The notes under the pieces were generated by a model. The model worked only from the letters and a program-made list of their open reading frames with translations. It did not search any database and was not told the origin of the DNA. The translations under genes and the position numbers were made by a program. Positions 53,420-62,330 of a DNA stretch of 64,000 nucleotides are shown piece after piece. Source of the stretch: Achromobacter seleniivolatilans. GTDB taxonomy: Bacteria; Pseudomonadota; Gammaproteobacteria; Burkholderiales; Burkholderiaceae_B. The stretch covers positions 2,294,001-2,358,000 of the forward strand of contig NZ_CP132976.1 of assembly GCF_030864005.1 (NCBI RefSeq). The letters are read 5' to 3'. The number at the start of each line of letters is the position of its first letter. The first letter of the stretch is position 1.

Positions 53420-54223
53420 TTGAGCGATATTTACCAATTCAGCCGCGGCACCGCCCCCCTGCTGATTTCGATTCCCCATCTGGGCAGTCAGATTCCCGAC
53501 GCGCAACGCGCGCAGATGACGGCGCTGGGCCTGGAATCCGGCGACACCGATTGGCATCTGGACACGCTGTACCAATTTGCCGAGGCGCTTGGCGCTTCCA
53601 TCATCGGCGCGCGCTATTCGCGTTATGTGGTGGACCTGAACCGCCCGCCCAACGATGAAAGCCTGTACCCCGGCCAGACCAAAACGGGCTTGTGCCCTGC
53701 TCAGACATTTCGCGGCGATGCGCTGTATCAGCACGACGGCGTGCTGACGGATGCGGAACGCGAGCACCGCTTGAATACCTATTGGCAGCCTTATCACGCC
53801 AAGCTGCGTGAAGAACTGGACCGCATCAAGGCCGAGCATGGCACGGTGCTGCTGTGGGAAGCGCATTCGATCGCCAGCGTGTTGCCCCGCTTGTTTGACG
53901 GCAAGCTGCCGGACCTGAACATCGGCACCTCTGACGGCGCAGCCTGCGCGCCAGACATTCTGGCAGCGGTTTCCGCACAGCTGGAAAACTGCGCGGACTA
54001 CACCTGGGCCATCAACGGCCGTTTCAAGGGCGGCTACATCACGCGCCATTACGGCTCGCCCGCAGACAACGTCCACGCGATCCAGCTGGAAATGTGCCAA
54101 TCCACCTACATGAACGAAACGCACCCCTATGCGTATCGCCAGGATCTGGCCGGCAAGGTCATCCCGGTCGTCGAAGGCATGGTGCGGGCCGCCCTGGAAC
54201 AGACCACGGCGCGCCAGCGCTGA
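53420..54223 (+). CDS. hutG: N-formylglutamate deformylase
   Basis: A 267-residue zinc amidohydrolase that splits N-formylglutamate to formate and glutamate, normally the end of histidine breakdown. Family signatures are PLLISIPHLGSQIP near the start, DTDWHLDTLYQFAEALGAS, ARYSRYVVDLNRP (about 66-78), WEAHSIASVLPRLFDG, GGYITRHYG and AIQLEMCQSTYMNE. The start is TTG (GGAG eight bases upstream), agreeing with the family N-terminus. No hutH, hutU or hutI is in the window, so the substrate may come from another pathway. A LysR gene follows. Confidence 0.92.
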   Translation: MSDIYQFSRGTAPLLISIPHLGSQIPDAQRAQMTALGLESGDTDWHLDTLYQFAEALGASIIGARYSRYVVDLNRPPNDESLYPGQTKTGLCPAQTFRGDALYQHDGVLTDAEREHRLNTYWQPYHAKLREELDRIKAEHGTVLLWEAHSIASVLPRLFDGKLPDLNIGTSDGAACAPDILAAVSAQLENCADYTWAINGRFKGGYITRHYGSPADNVHAIQLEMCQSTYMNETHPYAYRQDLAGKVIPVVEGMVRAALEQTTARQR

Positions 54224-54259
54224 TTCCCGGTCTACCCCTTGCCCCGGACGCCGCAAGCC

Positions 54260-55273
54260 ATGAATCGCTTTTCCTTCAGCACGACGGAAAACTATCCTGA
54301 ATGGAGTTTGCTGCTGACCTGGGTAGCAGTGGTGGAAGCCGCGTCGGTGTCGGGCGCCGCGCGGCTGTTGGGTCTGTCGCAAGCGGCAGTGTCGCAACGG
54401 ATCAAGCAGCTGGAGGCAGCAATGTCGACCGAACTGCTTGACCGCAGCACGCGTCCCGCCCGGCCCACGCCTGCGGGCGAATTGCTGTTTGACCATGCCG
54501 CGCGTTTGCTCGCGCAGGCGGGCGACATGACGGAAAGCGTGCGCAACCTGAGCCGGGCCAAACGCAATATTGTCCGTTTCGGTTGCGTGGACTCCTTCGC
54601 TGGCACCTTGGGGCCTACGTTGATTCACGGGCTGTCTGGGGCGTCGCGCCAGATCCGGTTATGGTCAGGCATTACGCCCGTGCTGGACAAGCAGCTCGAA
54701 GACCGGCAACTGGATCTCGTGGTCACCACCAGCGCGTCGGCGGGCAAACCCACCATCCGTAAATACAGCTTGTTTTCCGAGCCATACGTGTTGATCGTGC
54801 CGCTTTCGATGAACATGGACAAGATCGATACGCTGAAAGAGCTGGGCACGCGCGCCCAGTTCATCCGCTACAGCGCGCGGTCTTTCATTGGCGCCGAGAT
54901 CGATCGCCTGGTCGAATCGCACGACGTCATCATTGAGCGCACCTTTGAATTCGACAATACTGATCCGCTGCTGAGTCTGGTGACGGCCGGGCTGGGTTTT
55001 GCGATCAGCACGCCGCTGTGCATCTGGCAGTCGCGCCACTTTCTAGATCAGTTGCGCGTGTTGCCGCTGGCGCCGTATCTGGGCATTACGCGCAGCGACG
55101 ACGCCAGCCTGTCACGGACCCTGTATCTGGCCGCCCGCCACCAGGAAGTGGGCAAGCTGCCCACCGAGGCGCGGGACGTGATCCTGATGGCAATGGAACG
55201 GTTGATTCAAAAGGATATTGCTCCGGCCTTGGGGCTGCCGCCTGCGACCTTGTGGCGGAATTTGCGGCGGTAG
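54260..55273 (+). CDS. LysR-family transcriptional regulator
   Basis: A 337-residue LysR regulator with an unusually long N-terminal lead before the helix region (about 15-75: WSLLLTWVAVVEAASVSGAARLLGLSQAAVSQRIKQLEAAM). The ligand domain (about 100-300) is complete. It lies 36 bp after hutG on the same strand and converges on etfA; it is probably the regulator of hutG or of the neighbouring dehydrogenase-ETF operon. I use the ATG giving MNRFSFS; a TTG seven codons upstream is possible. Confidence 0.9.
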   Translation: MNRFSFSTTENYPEWSLLLTWVAVVEAASVSGAARLLGLSQAAVSQRIKQLEAAMSTELLDRSTRPARPTPAGELLFDHAARLLAQAGDMTESVRNLSRAKRNIVRFGCVDSFAGTLGPTLIHGLSGASRQIRLWSGITPVLDKQLEDRQLDLVVTTSASAGKPTIRKYSLFSEPYVLIVPLSMNMDKIDTLKELGTRAQFIRYSARSFIGAEIDRLVESHDVIIERTFEFDNTDPLLSLVTAGLGFAISTPLCIWQSRHFLDQLRVLPLAPYLGITRSDDASLSRTLYLAARHQEVGKLPTEARDVILMAMERLIQKDIAPALGLPPATLWRNLRR

Positions 55274-55297
55274 CGAGGCTACCGCGCGCATCACTCA

Positions 55298-56230
55298 CTA
55301 CCCTACCGACGCCGTCAATACCGGCACGGCCTCGAACAGATCCGCCACCAATCCATAATCCGCCACGCCAAAGATCGGCGCGTCGCCGTCTTTGTTGATG
55401 GCAACAATGGTCTTGGAATCCTTCATGCCAGCCAGGTGCTGGATCGCGCCTGAAATGCCGACGGCAACATACAGTTCCGGCGCCACGATCTTCCCCGTCT
55501 GCCCGACCTGCCAGTCATTGGGCGCATAACCCGCGTCCACCGCAGCGCGGGACGCGCCTAGCGCCGCGCCCAGCTTCTCGGCCAACGGGTCCAGCAGCTT
55601 GAAGTTATCCGCGCTGCCCAAGCCCCGGCCGCCCGCCACCACCACGCGCGCGCCGCCCAGTTCGGGGCGTTCTGATGCCGCGATTTCCCGGCTGACAAAG
55701 CGCGACAGACCCGAATCCGCCACGGCAGGCACCGCTTCCACCGCCGCGCTGCCGCCACTGCTTGCGGCCGCATCAAACGCCGTGGGCCGGATCGTGGCGA
55801 CGATGACGGGGTAGCCGCTTTTCACCGTGGCAATCGCGTTACCTGCATAGATGGGGCGTTTGAAGGTATCGGGCGCCAGCACCTCGATCACATCCGACAC
55901 CTGCGCCACGTCCAGCAACGCAGCGATGCGCGGGGCCACGCTCTTGCCTTGCGCCGTGGCGGCCAGGAACAGATGGGAATAGGCGCCAGCCACCGCCACC
56001 GCCTGCGCGGCCACGGTTTCCGCCAAGCCGGCAGCCAGCTGGGGCGCGTCGGCCAGCAGCACCTTCTCCACGCCTGCAACGCCAGCGGCAGCGTCTGCCG
56101 CTGCCCGCGCATCGGCGCCCGCGACCAGCACGTGGATGGGCATCGCGAGCTTGCCGGCGGCGGCAATGGCGCTTAATGTCGCGCCGTTCAGTGTGCGCGC
56201 ATCGTGTTCGGCAATAACCAGAACTGTCAT
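55298..56230 (-). CDS. etfA: Electron transfer flavoprotein, alpha subunit
   Basis: A 310-residue ETF alpha subunit. The N-terminal domain begins [18 protein letters not shown]; the C-terminal FAD-binding domain (about 185-310) contains [56 protein letters not shown] and [21 protein letters not shown]. It carries electrons from dehydrogenases to ETF-ubiquinone oxidoreductase. The start overlaps the etfB stop by one base. Confidence 0.95.
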   Translation of the reverse strand: MTVLVIAEHDARTLNGATLSAIAAAGKLAMPIHVLVAGADARAAADAAAGVAGVEKVLLADAPQLAAGLAETVAAQAVAVAGAYSHLFLAATAQGKSVAPRIAALLDVAQVSDVIEVLAPDTFKRPIYAGNAIATVKSGYPVIVATIRPTAFDAAASSGGSAAVEAVPAVADSGLSRFVSREIAASERPELGGARVVVAGGRGLGSADNFKLLDPLAEKLGAALGASRAAVDAGYAPNDWQVGQTGKIVAPELYVAVGISGAIQHLAGMKDSKTIVAINKDGDAPIFGVADYGLVADLFEAVPVLTASVG

Positions 56231-56979
56231 CAGATCACCTTGGCTTCGTTCTTCAGTTTGTCGACCAGCGCAGCCACATCGGCCACACGGACTCCCGGGG
56301 CGCGCGCAGGCGGCTCTTGCACGCGCAACGTTTCCAGACGGGACACGGGGTCCACGCCCAGCGCCTCCGGCGTCTCAATATCCACCGGCTTTTTCTTGGC
56401 CTTCATGATGTTGGGCAAGGTCACATAACGCGGCTCGTTCAGGCGCAGGTCGGCGGTGACGATCGCGGGCAAGGTAAGTTCCAGCACTTCCAGCCCGCCG
56501 TCGACCTCACGGGTGACACGCACATTGCCGCCGCTGATCTCGATGGCGCTGGCGTTGGTGGCTTGCGGCCAGCCCAACAGCGCGGCCAGCATCTGGCCTG
56601 TCTGGCAGGCGTCATCATCAATCGCCTGCTTACCCAAAATCACTAGCGCGGGCGCTTCCTTTTGCACGACAGCGCGCAACAGCTTGGCCACCGCCAAGGG
56701 TTGCAGTGCGGTGTCCGTCTGCACCAGCACGCCGCGATCAGCCCCGATTGCAAGCGCTGTGCGCAACGTTTCCTGCGACTGGGCGGTGCCGCAAGACACG
56801 GCGACCACTTCCGTGGCGGCGCCCTGCTCTTTCAGCCGTACTGCGGCTTCGACGGCAATTTCATCAAACGGGTTCATCGACATCTTCACGTTGCCAATGT
56901 CGACGCCGCTTTGGTCGGCTTTGACGCGCACGTTGACGTTGTAGTCAACCACACGCTTGACCGCGGCTATTACCTTCAT
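56230..56979 (-). CDS. etfB: Electron transfer flavoprotein, beta subunit
   Basis: A 249-residue ETF beta subunit. [36 protein letters not shown], the AMP-site segment [20 protein letters not shown] and the recognition loop region [11 protein letters not shown] are diagnostic; the last contains the lysine target of methylation in other ETFs. It follows hutD by 23 bp in an operon led by an FAD-dependent dehydrogenase, suggesting this ETF serves that enzyme; a general housekeeping role is also possible. Confidence 0.95.
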   Translation of the reverse strand: MKVIAAVKRVVDYNVNVRVKADQSGVDIGNVKMSMNPFDEIAVEAAVRLKEQGAATEVVAVSCGTAQSQETLRTALAIGADRGVLVQTDTALQPLAVAKLLRAVVQKEAPALVILGKQAIDDDACQTGQMLAALLGWPQATNASAIEISGGNVRVTREVDGGLEVLELTLPAIVTADLRLNEPRYVTLPNIMKAKKKPVDIETPEALGVDPVSRLETLRVQEPPARAPGVRVADVAALVDKLKNEAKVI

Positions 56980-57002
56980 GCGAATACTCCTGGATTAAGG
57001 AA

Positions 57003-57701
57003 TCAACGAACGCCCCTGCCCTGGGCAGGCGTGCGGGGCGTGGGGTGAACAGACGTTTCATCGGGCGCAAAGCGCAAGTCCAGCAACACAGCGCCCAGCG
57101 CGTACTGCGCAGGCGGTTGCGTCAATACGAAGGCATTGCGCGCAGTGCCGCGACAGGCCGGATCGATAACGAAGTCGCCCGGGGCAAGCATGACGCGCGC
57201 ATCCCCCGCCCCGCCCGCCAGATGCCCCGGCGCCAACGCAAGCATCACGCGCACAGTCTGCGTCGCCGCGTCCGGCGCTGATCCCGCGGCCAACGCCTGC
57301 TGGACCGACCCCGCGCAAACCACGCTGGCCTGGACCGCGCCACGCAGCACAAACAGGTTCAACACGCGCACCGCGCCTCCACGCAGCCGGGACTGGAACG
57401 CCACATCGCCCGCAAATGCCGTGGCGATGCCCGGCAGCAGCGCGACTTCAATGCCGTCGCCCAACAGGTCAACCCCGTCGCCAGACATCACCACCGACAC
57501 GCGGTCATAACCCGGAAAGCAGGAGTACGGACCGTCGCGCTCGATGTCGGCCACGCTGACGCGCCAGCGCGGCGTGCGACCTGGGATGGCGTCATCCACC
57601 GCCAGCGTGCGTGTAACGCCGCCACCGTTTTTCCACGGCTCGGGCGGCAAGGCCAGCCAGTTGGCGCGCGTCGGGCCAGCAGGATCAGGAAACTGCGCCA
57701 A
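57003..57701 (-). CDS. hutD: HutD family protein
   Basis: A 232-residue cupin-like protein of the HutD/DUF886 family. Typical pieces are LPPEPWKNGGGVTRTLAV, WRVSVADIERDGPYSCFPGYDRV and the GDVAFQSRL strand. HutD was linked to histidine utilisation, perhaps controlling formylglutamate or urocanate levels, but its biochemical role is unclear. The start is TTG and the gene overlaps the end of the dehydrogenase gene by 17 bp. Together with hutG 3 kb away it hints at formylated amino-acid metabolism in this region. Confidence 0.88.
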   Translation of the reverse strand: MAQFPDPAGPTRANWLALPPEPWKNGGGVTRTLAVDDAIPGRTPRWRVSVADIERDGPYSCFPGYDRVSVVMSGDGVDLLGDGIEVALLPGIATAFAGDVAFQSRLRGGAVRVLNLFVLRGAVQASVVCAGSVQQALAAGSAPDAATQTVRVMLALAPGHLAGGAGDARVMLAPGDFVIDPACRGTARNAFVLTQPPAQYALGAVLLDLRFAPDETSVHPTPRTPAQGRGVR

Positions 57702-58872
57702 GGCCGTACTTCCCGGTCAGGAGCGCGCCGCTTGCAAAGCGGGTGATGTCGTAAGGCGTAAGCGGCACATCGGTGGCCAAGCCCAGCGCTTCTTGCGCCA
57801 ACACCCGGCCCACGGTGGGTGACAGCTTGAATCCGTGGCCCGAAAAGCCAAAGCCTACGATCAGGCCATGCACGCCGGGCACGCGGCCCAGTACGGGATT
57901 CCAGTCAGGCGTTACGTCGTACACGCCGGTCCAGGACGAGGCCAGGCCCGCCGTCTCATACGCGGGAAAGCGTTCGGCCACTTGCGCGCCCACTTCCGCC
58001 ACGTAGTCCAGCGGAATATCACCCTGTTCAGCGTCGCTCTTTTGCAGCGCTTCGCCCACAATGCCTTCGCTGACCAGCATCTGGTTGCCGCCGTAGCTGC
58101 GGCAATACAGCATGCCGGGCGAGGCCAGATCCTTGTAGACCGGCATCGAATACGTGTACGGCGCTTGCTCGCAATCCAGGGCCAGCACGGCGTGGCGCTC
58201 CGGCACAACCGGCATCGCGACGCCAGTCCATCCGGCGAGCTCCGAGGTCCAGATGTTTTGGGTGCTGATGACGAGCGGACTTGCGTAGTCCCCTTCGGAG
58301 GTGGATACGCCGACAACACGGCCGTTTTCGATCAGCAGTTTTCGCACGTCGACATTTTCACGGATGGTCACGCCACGGCGGCGCGCGCCACGCGCAAAAC
58401 TTGTCGCCACCAGGTAGGCATCGGCAAAGCCGGCTTCGGGTTCAAAGCCGATCAGGGCGGCGTCGTCAAACGTGGCAATGGGCAGCAGCTCACGCGCCTG
58501 GGCGGCATTCAGCAGCTCCAGCGCAATACCTTGATCGCGTTGCTGCGCCAGTGCGCTGCGCAGCGGTTCCAGCTTGTCGTTGTCGGCCGCGCTGATCAGG
58601 TAGCCGCATTTCACCAATCCACACGAGGCTTCGTCATCGCCCACGTAGCTGGCGAAGTTGTTGAATACGTTCCACGAACGCTGTGCCAGTTCCACGTTTT
58701 CCCGCACCGAATAGTGGGTGCGCAAAATGCCGGAGGACTGCGATGTCGTGCCCGCGCCGATCGTAGCCCGATCCAGCACCAGCACGTTCTTCGCGCCCAG
58801 CTCGGCAAGATGAAAGGCCACAGAACTGCCGATCACGCCGGCACCAATCACGATCACGTCATAACTCTTCAC
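57685..58872 (-). CDS. FAD-dependent oxidoreductase, DAO family (sarcosine/dimethylglycine dehydrogenase-like)
   Basis: A 395-residue flavoprotein. The FAD motif VIVIGAGVIGSSVAFHLAELGAKNVLVLDR is followed by GAGTTSQSSGILRTHYS, resembling the His/Ser region where sarcosine-oxidase-type enzymes bind flavin. The closing motif is GVYDVTPDWNPVLGRVPGVHGLIVGFGFSGHGFKLSPTVG. The GTG start gives VKSYDVIVIG. It heads an operon with hutD, etfB and etfA, so its electrons probably go to ETF rather than oxygen. Substrate likely an N-methyl or secondary amino acid (inference). Confidence 0.9.
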   Translation of the reverse strand: MKSYDVIVIGAGVIGSSVAFHLAELGAKNVLVLDRATIGAGTTSQSSGILRTHYSVRENVELAQRSWNVFNNFASYVGDDEASCGLVKCGYLISAADNDKLEPLRSALAQQRDQGIALELLNAAQARELLPIATFDDAALIGFEPEAGFADAYLVATSFARGARRRGVTIRENVDVRKLLIENGRVVGVSTSEGDYASPLVISTQNIWTSELAGWTGVAMPVVPERHAVLALDCEQAPYTYSMPVYKDLASPGMLYCRSYGGNQMLVSEGIVGEALQKSDAEQGDIPLDYVAEVGAQVAERFPAYETAGLASSWTGVYDVTPDWNPVLGRVPGVHGLIVGFGFSGHGFKLSPTVGRVLAQEALGLATDVPLTPYDITRFASGALLTGKYGLGAVS

Positions 58873-59161
58873 GACTAGGCTCCAAGAACAGGTGGCGCCA
58901 GTGTGACCGCGGGTTTTCAAGGCCGCCGCAATATAAGCATGGCGAATACTGAATAGAAGCGGCGCTATCGGACGCGGCTATCCAGACGCCTATCGCCAGT
59001 CTGCGCGACTCGGATTGCTTAAGCAGAACAAATTTTGACCATCGCTGATTCTTATATTCATGCCAGAGCGCGGCCGCCGGGTGACAGTCTGGTCTGCCGC
59101 ACCCCAGAGTGCCGGCGACATGAAATCTATCAGTCAATCTACAGTCAAGTAGGGGAAAAAT

Positions 59162-60160
59162 ATGAACATGAATCGCCGCGCCATGCTGGTGCGCACCGCA
59201 GCCTTGGCGGGCGCCAGCGCCCTTGGATTTCCCATGGTCGCCCGCGCCGCCAATGCGTCCTACACCTACGGCGGTTCCGCTTGGCTGGGTCATTATTCGG
59301 CCTACATCGCCATGAAGACGGGCCTCTTCGCCAAGCAGGGGCTGGACATCAAGTGGCAGAGTTTTGCCACGTCGTCTGACCGGATGAGCGCTGTGATGGC
59401 CGGCAATATCGATCTGGCCGGCACCGGCGTGGTGTCGTCGCTGGCGTTGATGGCAGCCGGCGCGCGCCAGTTCCAGGTGATCGCCACGCCCAACAACTTC
59501 GGCCGCGCGGAAGGCGTGCTCGTGCGCGAAGACGTCAAGTCGGTTGCCGATCTGAAAGGCAAGAAGATCGGCGTCACTTACGCGTCAAGCGCCCACGTGC
59601 TGCTGCTGGACGTGCTGCGTCAGGCCGGTCTGAACCCGGATAAGGACGTGTCCATCATCAACCTGCCGGCGACCAATCTGCTGTCGGCCTACCAGGGCAA
59701 GCAGATCGACGCGGCTGTCGCCTGGACCCCGGCGTTCGACCGTATCAAAGCCGTGCCCGGCACCCATGTGCTGCTGGACGACACCGCCTTCTCGCTCTAC
59801 AAGCAGTACGCCATCACCCCGGGGCCGGACGTGCTGCTGACGCACGCCAAACTGGGACGCGACAATCCGGAGGCGGTGAAGAAATTCCTGCAAGCCGTAT
59901 TCCAGGCCAATACCCTGCTGACCGAGCAACCCGAGGAGGCCGCTGGCGTGCTGCTGGAACTGACCGGCCTGTCCAAAGAAGAACAACTGGCCGTCATCAA
60001 GCAAACGCAGTGGTATTCGGCGGCGGATCAAAAGGCGCTGATGGTGGACCCGGGTAATTTCGTCGGCGGCATGCAAAAGCTGGCCGAGATGCTGGTGTCG
60101 CTCAAGCAGATCGACAAAGCGCCCACGGTCAAGGACTGGGTCCAGGCCTCGTACCTGTAA
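59162..60160 (+). CDS. ABC importer substrate-binding protein, NitT/TauT type
   Basis: A 332-residue periplasmic protein. The N-terminus MNMNRRAMLVRTAALAGASA has a twin-arginine pair before the hydrophobic stretch, and cleavage is likely at VARAAN; Tat export is possible. The mature part is of the SsuA/TauA/NMT1 class: IAMKTGLFAKQGLDIKWQSF, SSDRMSAVMAGNIDLAGTG, DLKGKKIGVTYASSAHVLLLDVLRQAGL and AYQGKQIDAAVAWTPAFDRI. The ligand is unknown; sulfonates, nitrogenous compounds and pyrimidines are all bound by relatives. It is divergent from the dehydrogenase-ETF operon. Confidence 0.92.
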   Translation: MNMNRRAMLVRTAALAGASALGFPMVARAANASYTYGGSAWLGHYSAYIAMKTGLFAKQGLDIKWQSFATSSDRMSAVMAGNIDLAGTGVVSSLALMAAGARQFQVIATPNNFGRAEGVLVREDVKSVADLKGKKIGVTYASSAHVLLLDVLRQAGLNPDKDVSIINLPATNLLSAYQGKQIDAAVAWTPAFDRIKAVPGTHVLLDDTAFSLYKQYAITPGPDVLLTHAKLGRDNPEAVKKFLQAVFQANTLLTEQPEEAAGVLLELTGLSKEEQLAVIKQTQWYSAADQKALMVDPGNFVGGMQKLAEMLVSLKQIDKAPTVKDWVQASYL

Positions 60161-60178
60161 GCACGGAATCGCTTTTCT

Positions 60179-60949
60179 ATGTCCACGCGCTCGTCTTCCA
60201 AGGAGACACGTCTGATCTGGGTCAGCGTGTTTTCACTCCTTTCCTTTCTGCTGGCTTGGGAAGCCCTGTGCCGCGCTGGCGCGGTTGATCCCATCTTTTT
60301 GCCGGCGCCGTCTCAGGTGCTGACTCGCGCCCTGTCCATGTCCGACCAGGGCACGCTGTTCTACAACGTGCTGGCGTCCACGCGCCGGGTGATGGTGGGG
60401 TTTCTGGCGGCAGTCATCGTTGCCATTCCGCTGGGCATTTTGCTGGGCACATCTAAGGTGGCGCGCGCCGTCTTCGATCCCATCATTTCATTCTTGCGCC
60501 CCCTGCCTTCCATGAGCTGGATTCCGCTGTCGCTGCTGTGGTTTGGCATTACCGAAACCCAGAAGTACAGCATCGTGTTCATGGGCTCGTTCGTGCCCGC
60601 CCTGCTGTACGTCATGGAAGCGTCGCGCAGCATAGACCCCGTGCTGGTGCGGGCGGCCCGCAACCTGGGCGCCAACCGCTGGCAGGTGATGCGTGAAGTG
60701 CTGTTCCCGGGTTGCCTGCCGCAGATTCTGTCGGGCATGAAGATCATTCTGGGCCTGTCCTGGACCTGCGTGATCTCGGCCGAACTGGTCGCGTCCAAGG
60801 AAGGCCTGGGGTTCATGATCATGAACGGCAAGGAATTCTTCCAGACTGACACCGTGGTGCTGGGCATGGTCTTGATCAGCTTCACCGTGCTGGTGACCGA
60901 TCTGTGTTTGCGGCTTCTTGAACGATGGGTGCTGGCATGGCAACGATGA
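60179..60949 (+). CDS. ABC importer permease, NitT/TauT type
   Basis: A 256-residue permease (SsuC/TauC class) with six hydrophobic segments. The loop between the third and later helices reads LVRAARNLGANRWQVMREVLFPGCLPQILSGMKIILGLSW, the expected EAA motif, and the region AVFDPIISFLRPLPSMSWIPLSLLWFGI is typical. It follows the binding protein by 18 bp and overlaps the ATPase gene. Confidence 0.93.
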   Translation: MSTRSSSKETRLIWVSVFSLLSFLLAWEALCRAGAVDPIFLPAPSQVLTRALSMSDQGTLFYNVLASTRRVMVGFLAAVIVAIPLGILLGTSKVARAVFDPIISFLRPLPSMSWIPLSLLWFGITETQKYSIVFMGSFVPALLYVMEASRSIDPVLVRAARNLGANRWQVMREVLFPGCLPQILSGMKIILGLSWTCVISAELVASKEGLGFMIMNGKEFFQTDTVVLGMVLISFTVLVTDLCLRLLERWVLAWQR

Positions 60950-61725
60950 ACGATACGATGATCCAGCTGCATGACGTGTCCAAGGCCTATGGCGATGTGA
61001 CTGTCCTGGACAAGGTCAACCTGGAGGTCAAGCGCGGTGAATTCCTGGTGCTCTTGGGCGCCTCTGGCTGCGGCAAGTCCACCTTGCTGAATCTGATGGC
61101 GGGTTTCATCACGCCCAACACCGGCACGGTCACCATCAACGGCAACAAGGTAACGGACGTCACCGCCGCCTGTGGCATGGTGTTCCAGCAATACGCGCTG
61201 TTTCCCTGGCGCACGGTGCAGGAAAACGTGGAATTCGGCCTGAAGATGCGCGGCATGTCCAAGCAGGAACGCGCGCCCATCGCCCGCAAGTACATCGAGA
61301 TGGTGGGTTTGAAACAAGCTGCGGACAAGTATCCGCACGCGCTGTCGGGCGGCATGAAGCAGCGTGTGTCGATTGCCCGCGTGCTGGCCAACGACCCCGA
61401 CGTGATGCTGTTCGACGAGCCGTTTGCGGCGCTGGACGCCATGACGCGCCAGGTCTTGCAGGATCAGTTGCTGTCCATCTACGAGCAAAGCGGCAAGACG
61501 ATTGTTTTCATCACGCACTCGATCGACGAAGCGTTGACGCTGTCCACCCGCATGGCTGTCATGGGGTCCAAACCCGGCCGTATCGTGCAGGATATTCAGA
61601 ACGATCTGCCGCATCCGCGTACTGCCGACGTGCAGTTGTCGCCGCGTTTTGTGGAACTGAAGCGGTCCATCTGGGAACGCGTGCAAGAAGAGGTGACGCG
61701 CAGTATGGAGCTGACGAGCGACTAG
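60937..61725 (+). CDS. ABC importer ATPase, NitT/TauT type
   Basis: A 262-residue ATPase (SsuB/TauB class). Walker A is GASGCGKST, Q-loop MVFQQYALFPWRTVQENVEF, signature ALSGGMKQRVSIARVLA, Walker B VMLFDEPFAALD, switch VFITHSIDEAL. Start at 60937 (MATMNDTM) or 60946 (MNDTM, an ATGA overlap with the permease stop); both are compatible. It is the last gene before a strong terminator. Confidence 0.93.
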   Translation: MATMNDTMIQLHDVSKAYGDVTVLDKVNLEVKRGEFLVLLGASGCGKSTLLNLMAGFITPNTGTVTINGNKVTDVTAACGMVFQQYALFPWRTVQENVEFGLKMRGMSKQERAPIARKYIEMVGLKQAADKYPHALSGGMKQRVSIARVLANDPDVMLFDEPFAALDAMTRQVLQDQLLSIYEQSGKTIVFITHSIDEALTLSTRMAVMGSKPGRIVQDIQNDLPHPRTADVQLSPRFVELKRSIWERVQEEVTRSMELTSD

Positions 61726-61728
61726 CAC

Positions 61729-61754
61729 GGCGGCCCAAACGGGCCGCCTTTTTT
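61729..61754 (+). terminator. Rho-independent terminator of the NitT/TauT-type importer operon
   Basis: GGCGGCCC (61729-61736), loop AAAC, GGGCCGCC (61741-61748), then six T. Confidence 0.95.
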
Positions 61755-61774
61755 AAGCGGTGGTGAACGCCCGG

Positions 61775-62305
61775 CTAGGGGCTTTTTCTGATCACGCCTA
61801 TCGTCACGCCGAAGCTGGCAATCTTGTGCCACTCTTCGCGCGGGTAGCTGAACGTCTCTGCGCCCATGCTGATCTCGTAGGCGACCCCGTCAGGCCCCTT
61901 CCAGAAATAGGGTTTGCCGGGGCTCCAGCCGCAACAGATATGCACCAATCGGGGCATGCCGAAGTTCTGCATCAGGTATGCCTCCATCTGCACCGCCGAG
62001 GCGCCGCTGACTTGGTAGCGGGCGTCCATGGGCTGAATGTAGGAATCATCGTCCTGCTCGCAGCCCAGGTATTCCACGTAATCGGGCTTCTTGCCGAGCG
62101 TCTGAAGAAAATCCTGGCACTGGATGTCGGGGCGCGCAAGCCCCATGGCGCGGCCCTCGGCCTCCCAATTGGCCAGAGCATCAGTGGGAGTCATGGTCTG
62201 TTCAGCAGCACTGGCGGCAAGCGCCGAAAGCGACAGACTCATCAGCAAGCACAGCGGTACTACCCAAGCGCGGCGTACACGGGCCACGCGCAAATTCAGT
62301 GTCAC
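61775..62305 (-). CDS. Small exported protein, probably DUF4952 family
   Basis: A 176-residue protein if the GTG start is used, with a signal peptide (VRRAWVVPLCLLMSLSLSAL, cleavage near AASA). The mature part has IQCQDFLQTLGKKPDYVEYLGCEQ, ARYQVSGASAVQMEAYLMQNFGM and LVHICCGWSPG, matching my memory of DUF4952: a first cysteine pair, a short helix, then a CCGW motif. Function unknown. An ATG at 62341 would add 12 residues overlapping the LysR stop; I prefer GTG because the longer N-region is acidic and AGAGGA lies just before GTG. Probably co-transcribed with the upstream LysR gene. Confidence 0.72.
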   Translation of the reverse strand: MTLNLRVARVRRAWVVPLCLLMSLSLSALAASAAEQTMTPTDALANWEAEGRAMGLARPDIQCQDFLQTLGKKPDYVEYLGCEQDDDSYIQPMDARYQVSGASAVQMEAYLMQNFGMPRLVHICCGWSPGKPYFWKGPDGVAYEISMGAETFSYPREEWHKIASFGVTIGVIRKSP

Positions 62306-62330
62306 GGCATCCTCTACGTTCACCGGATTT

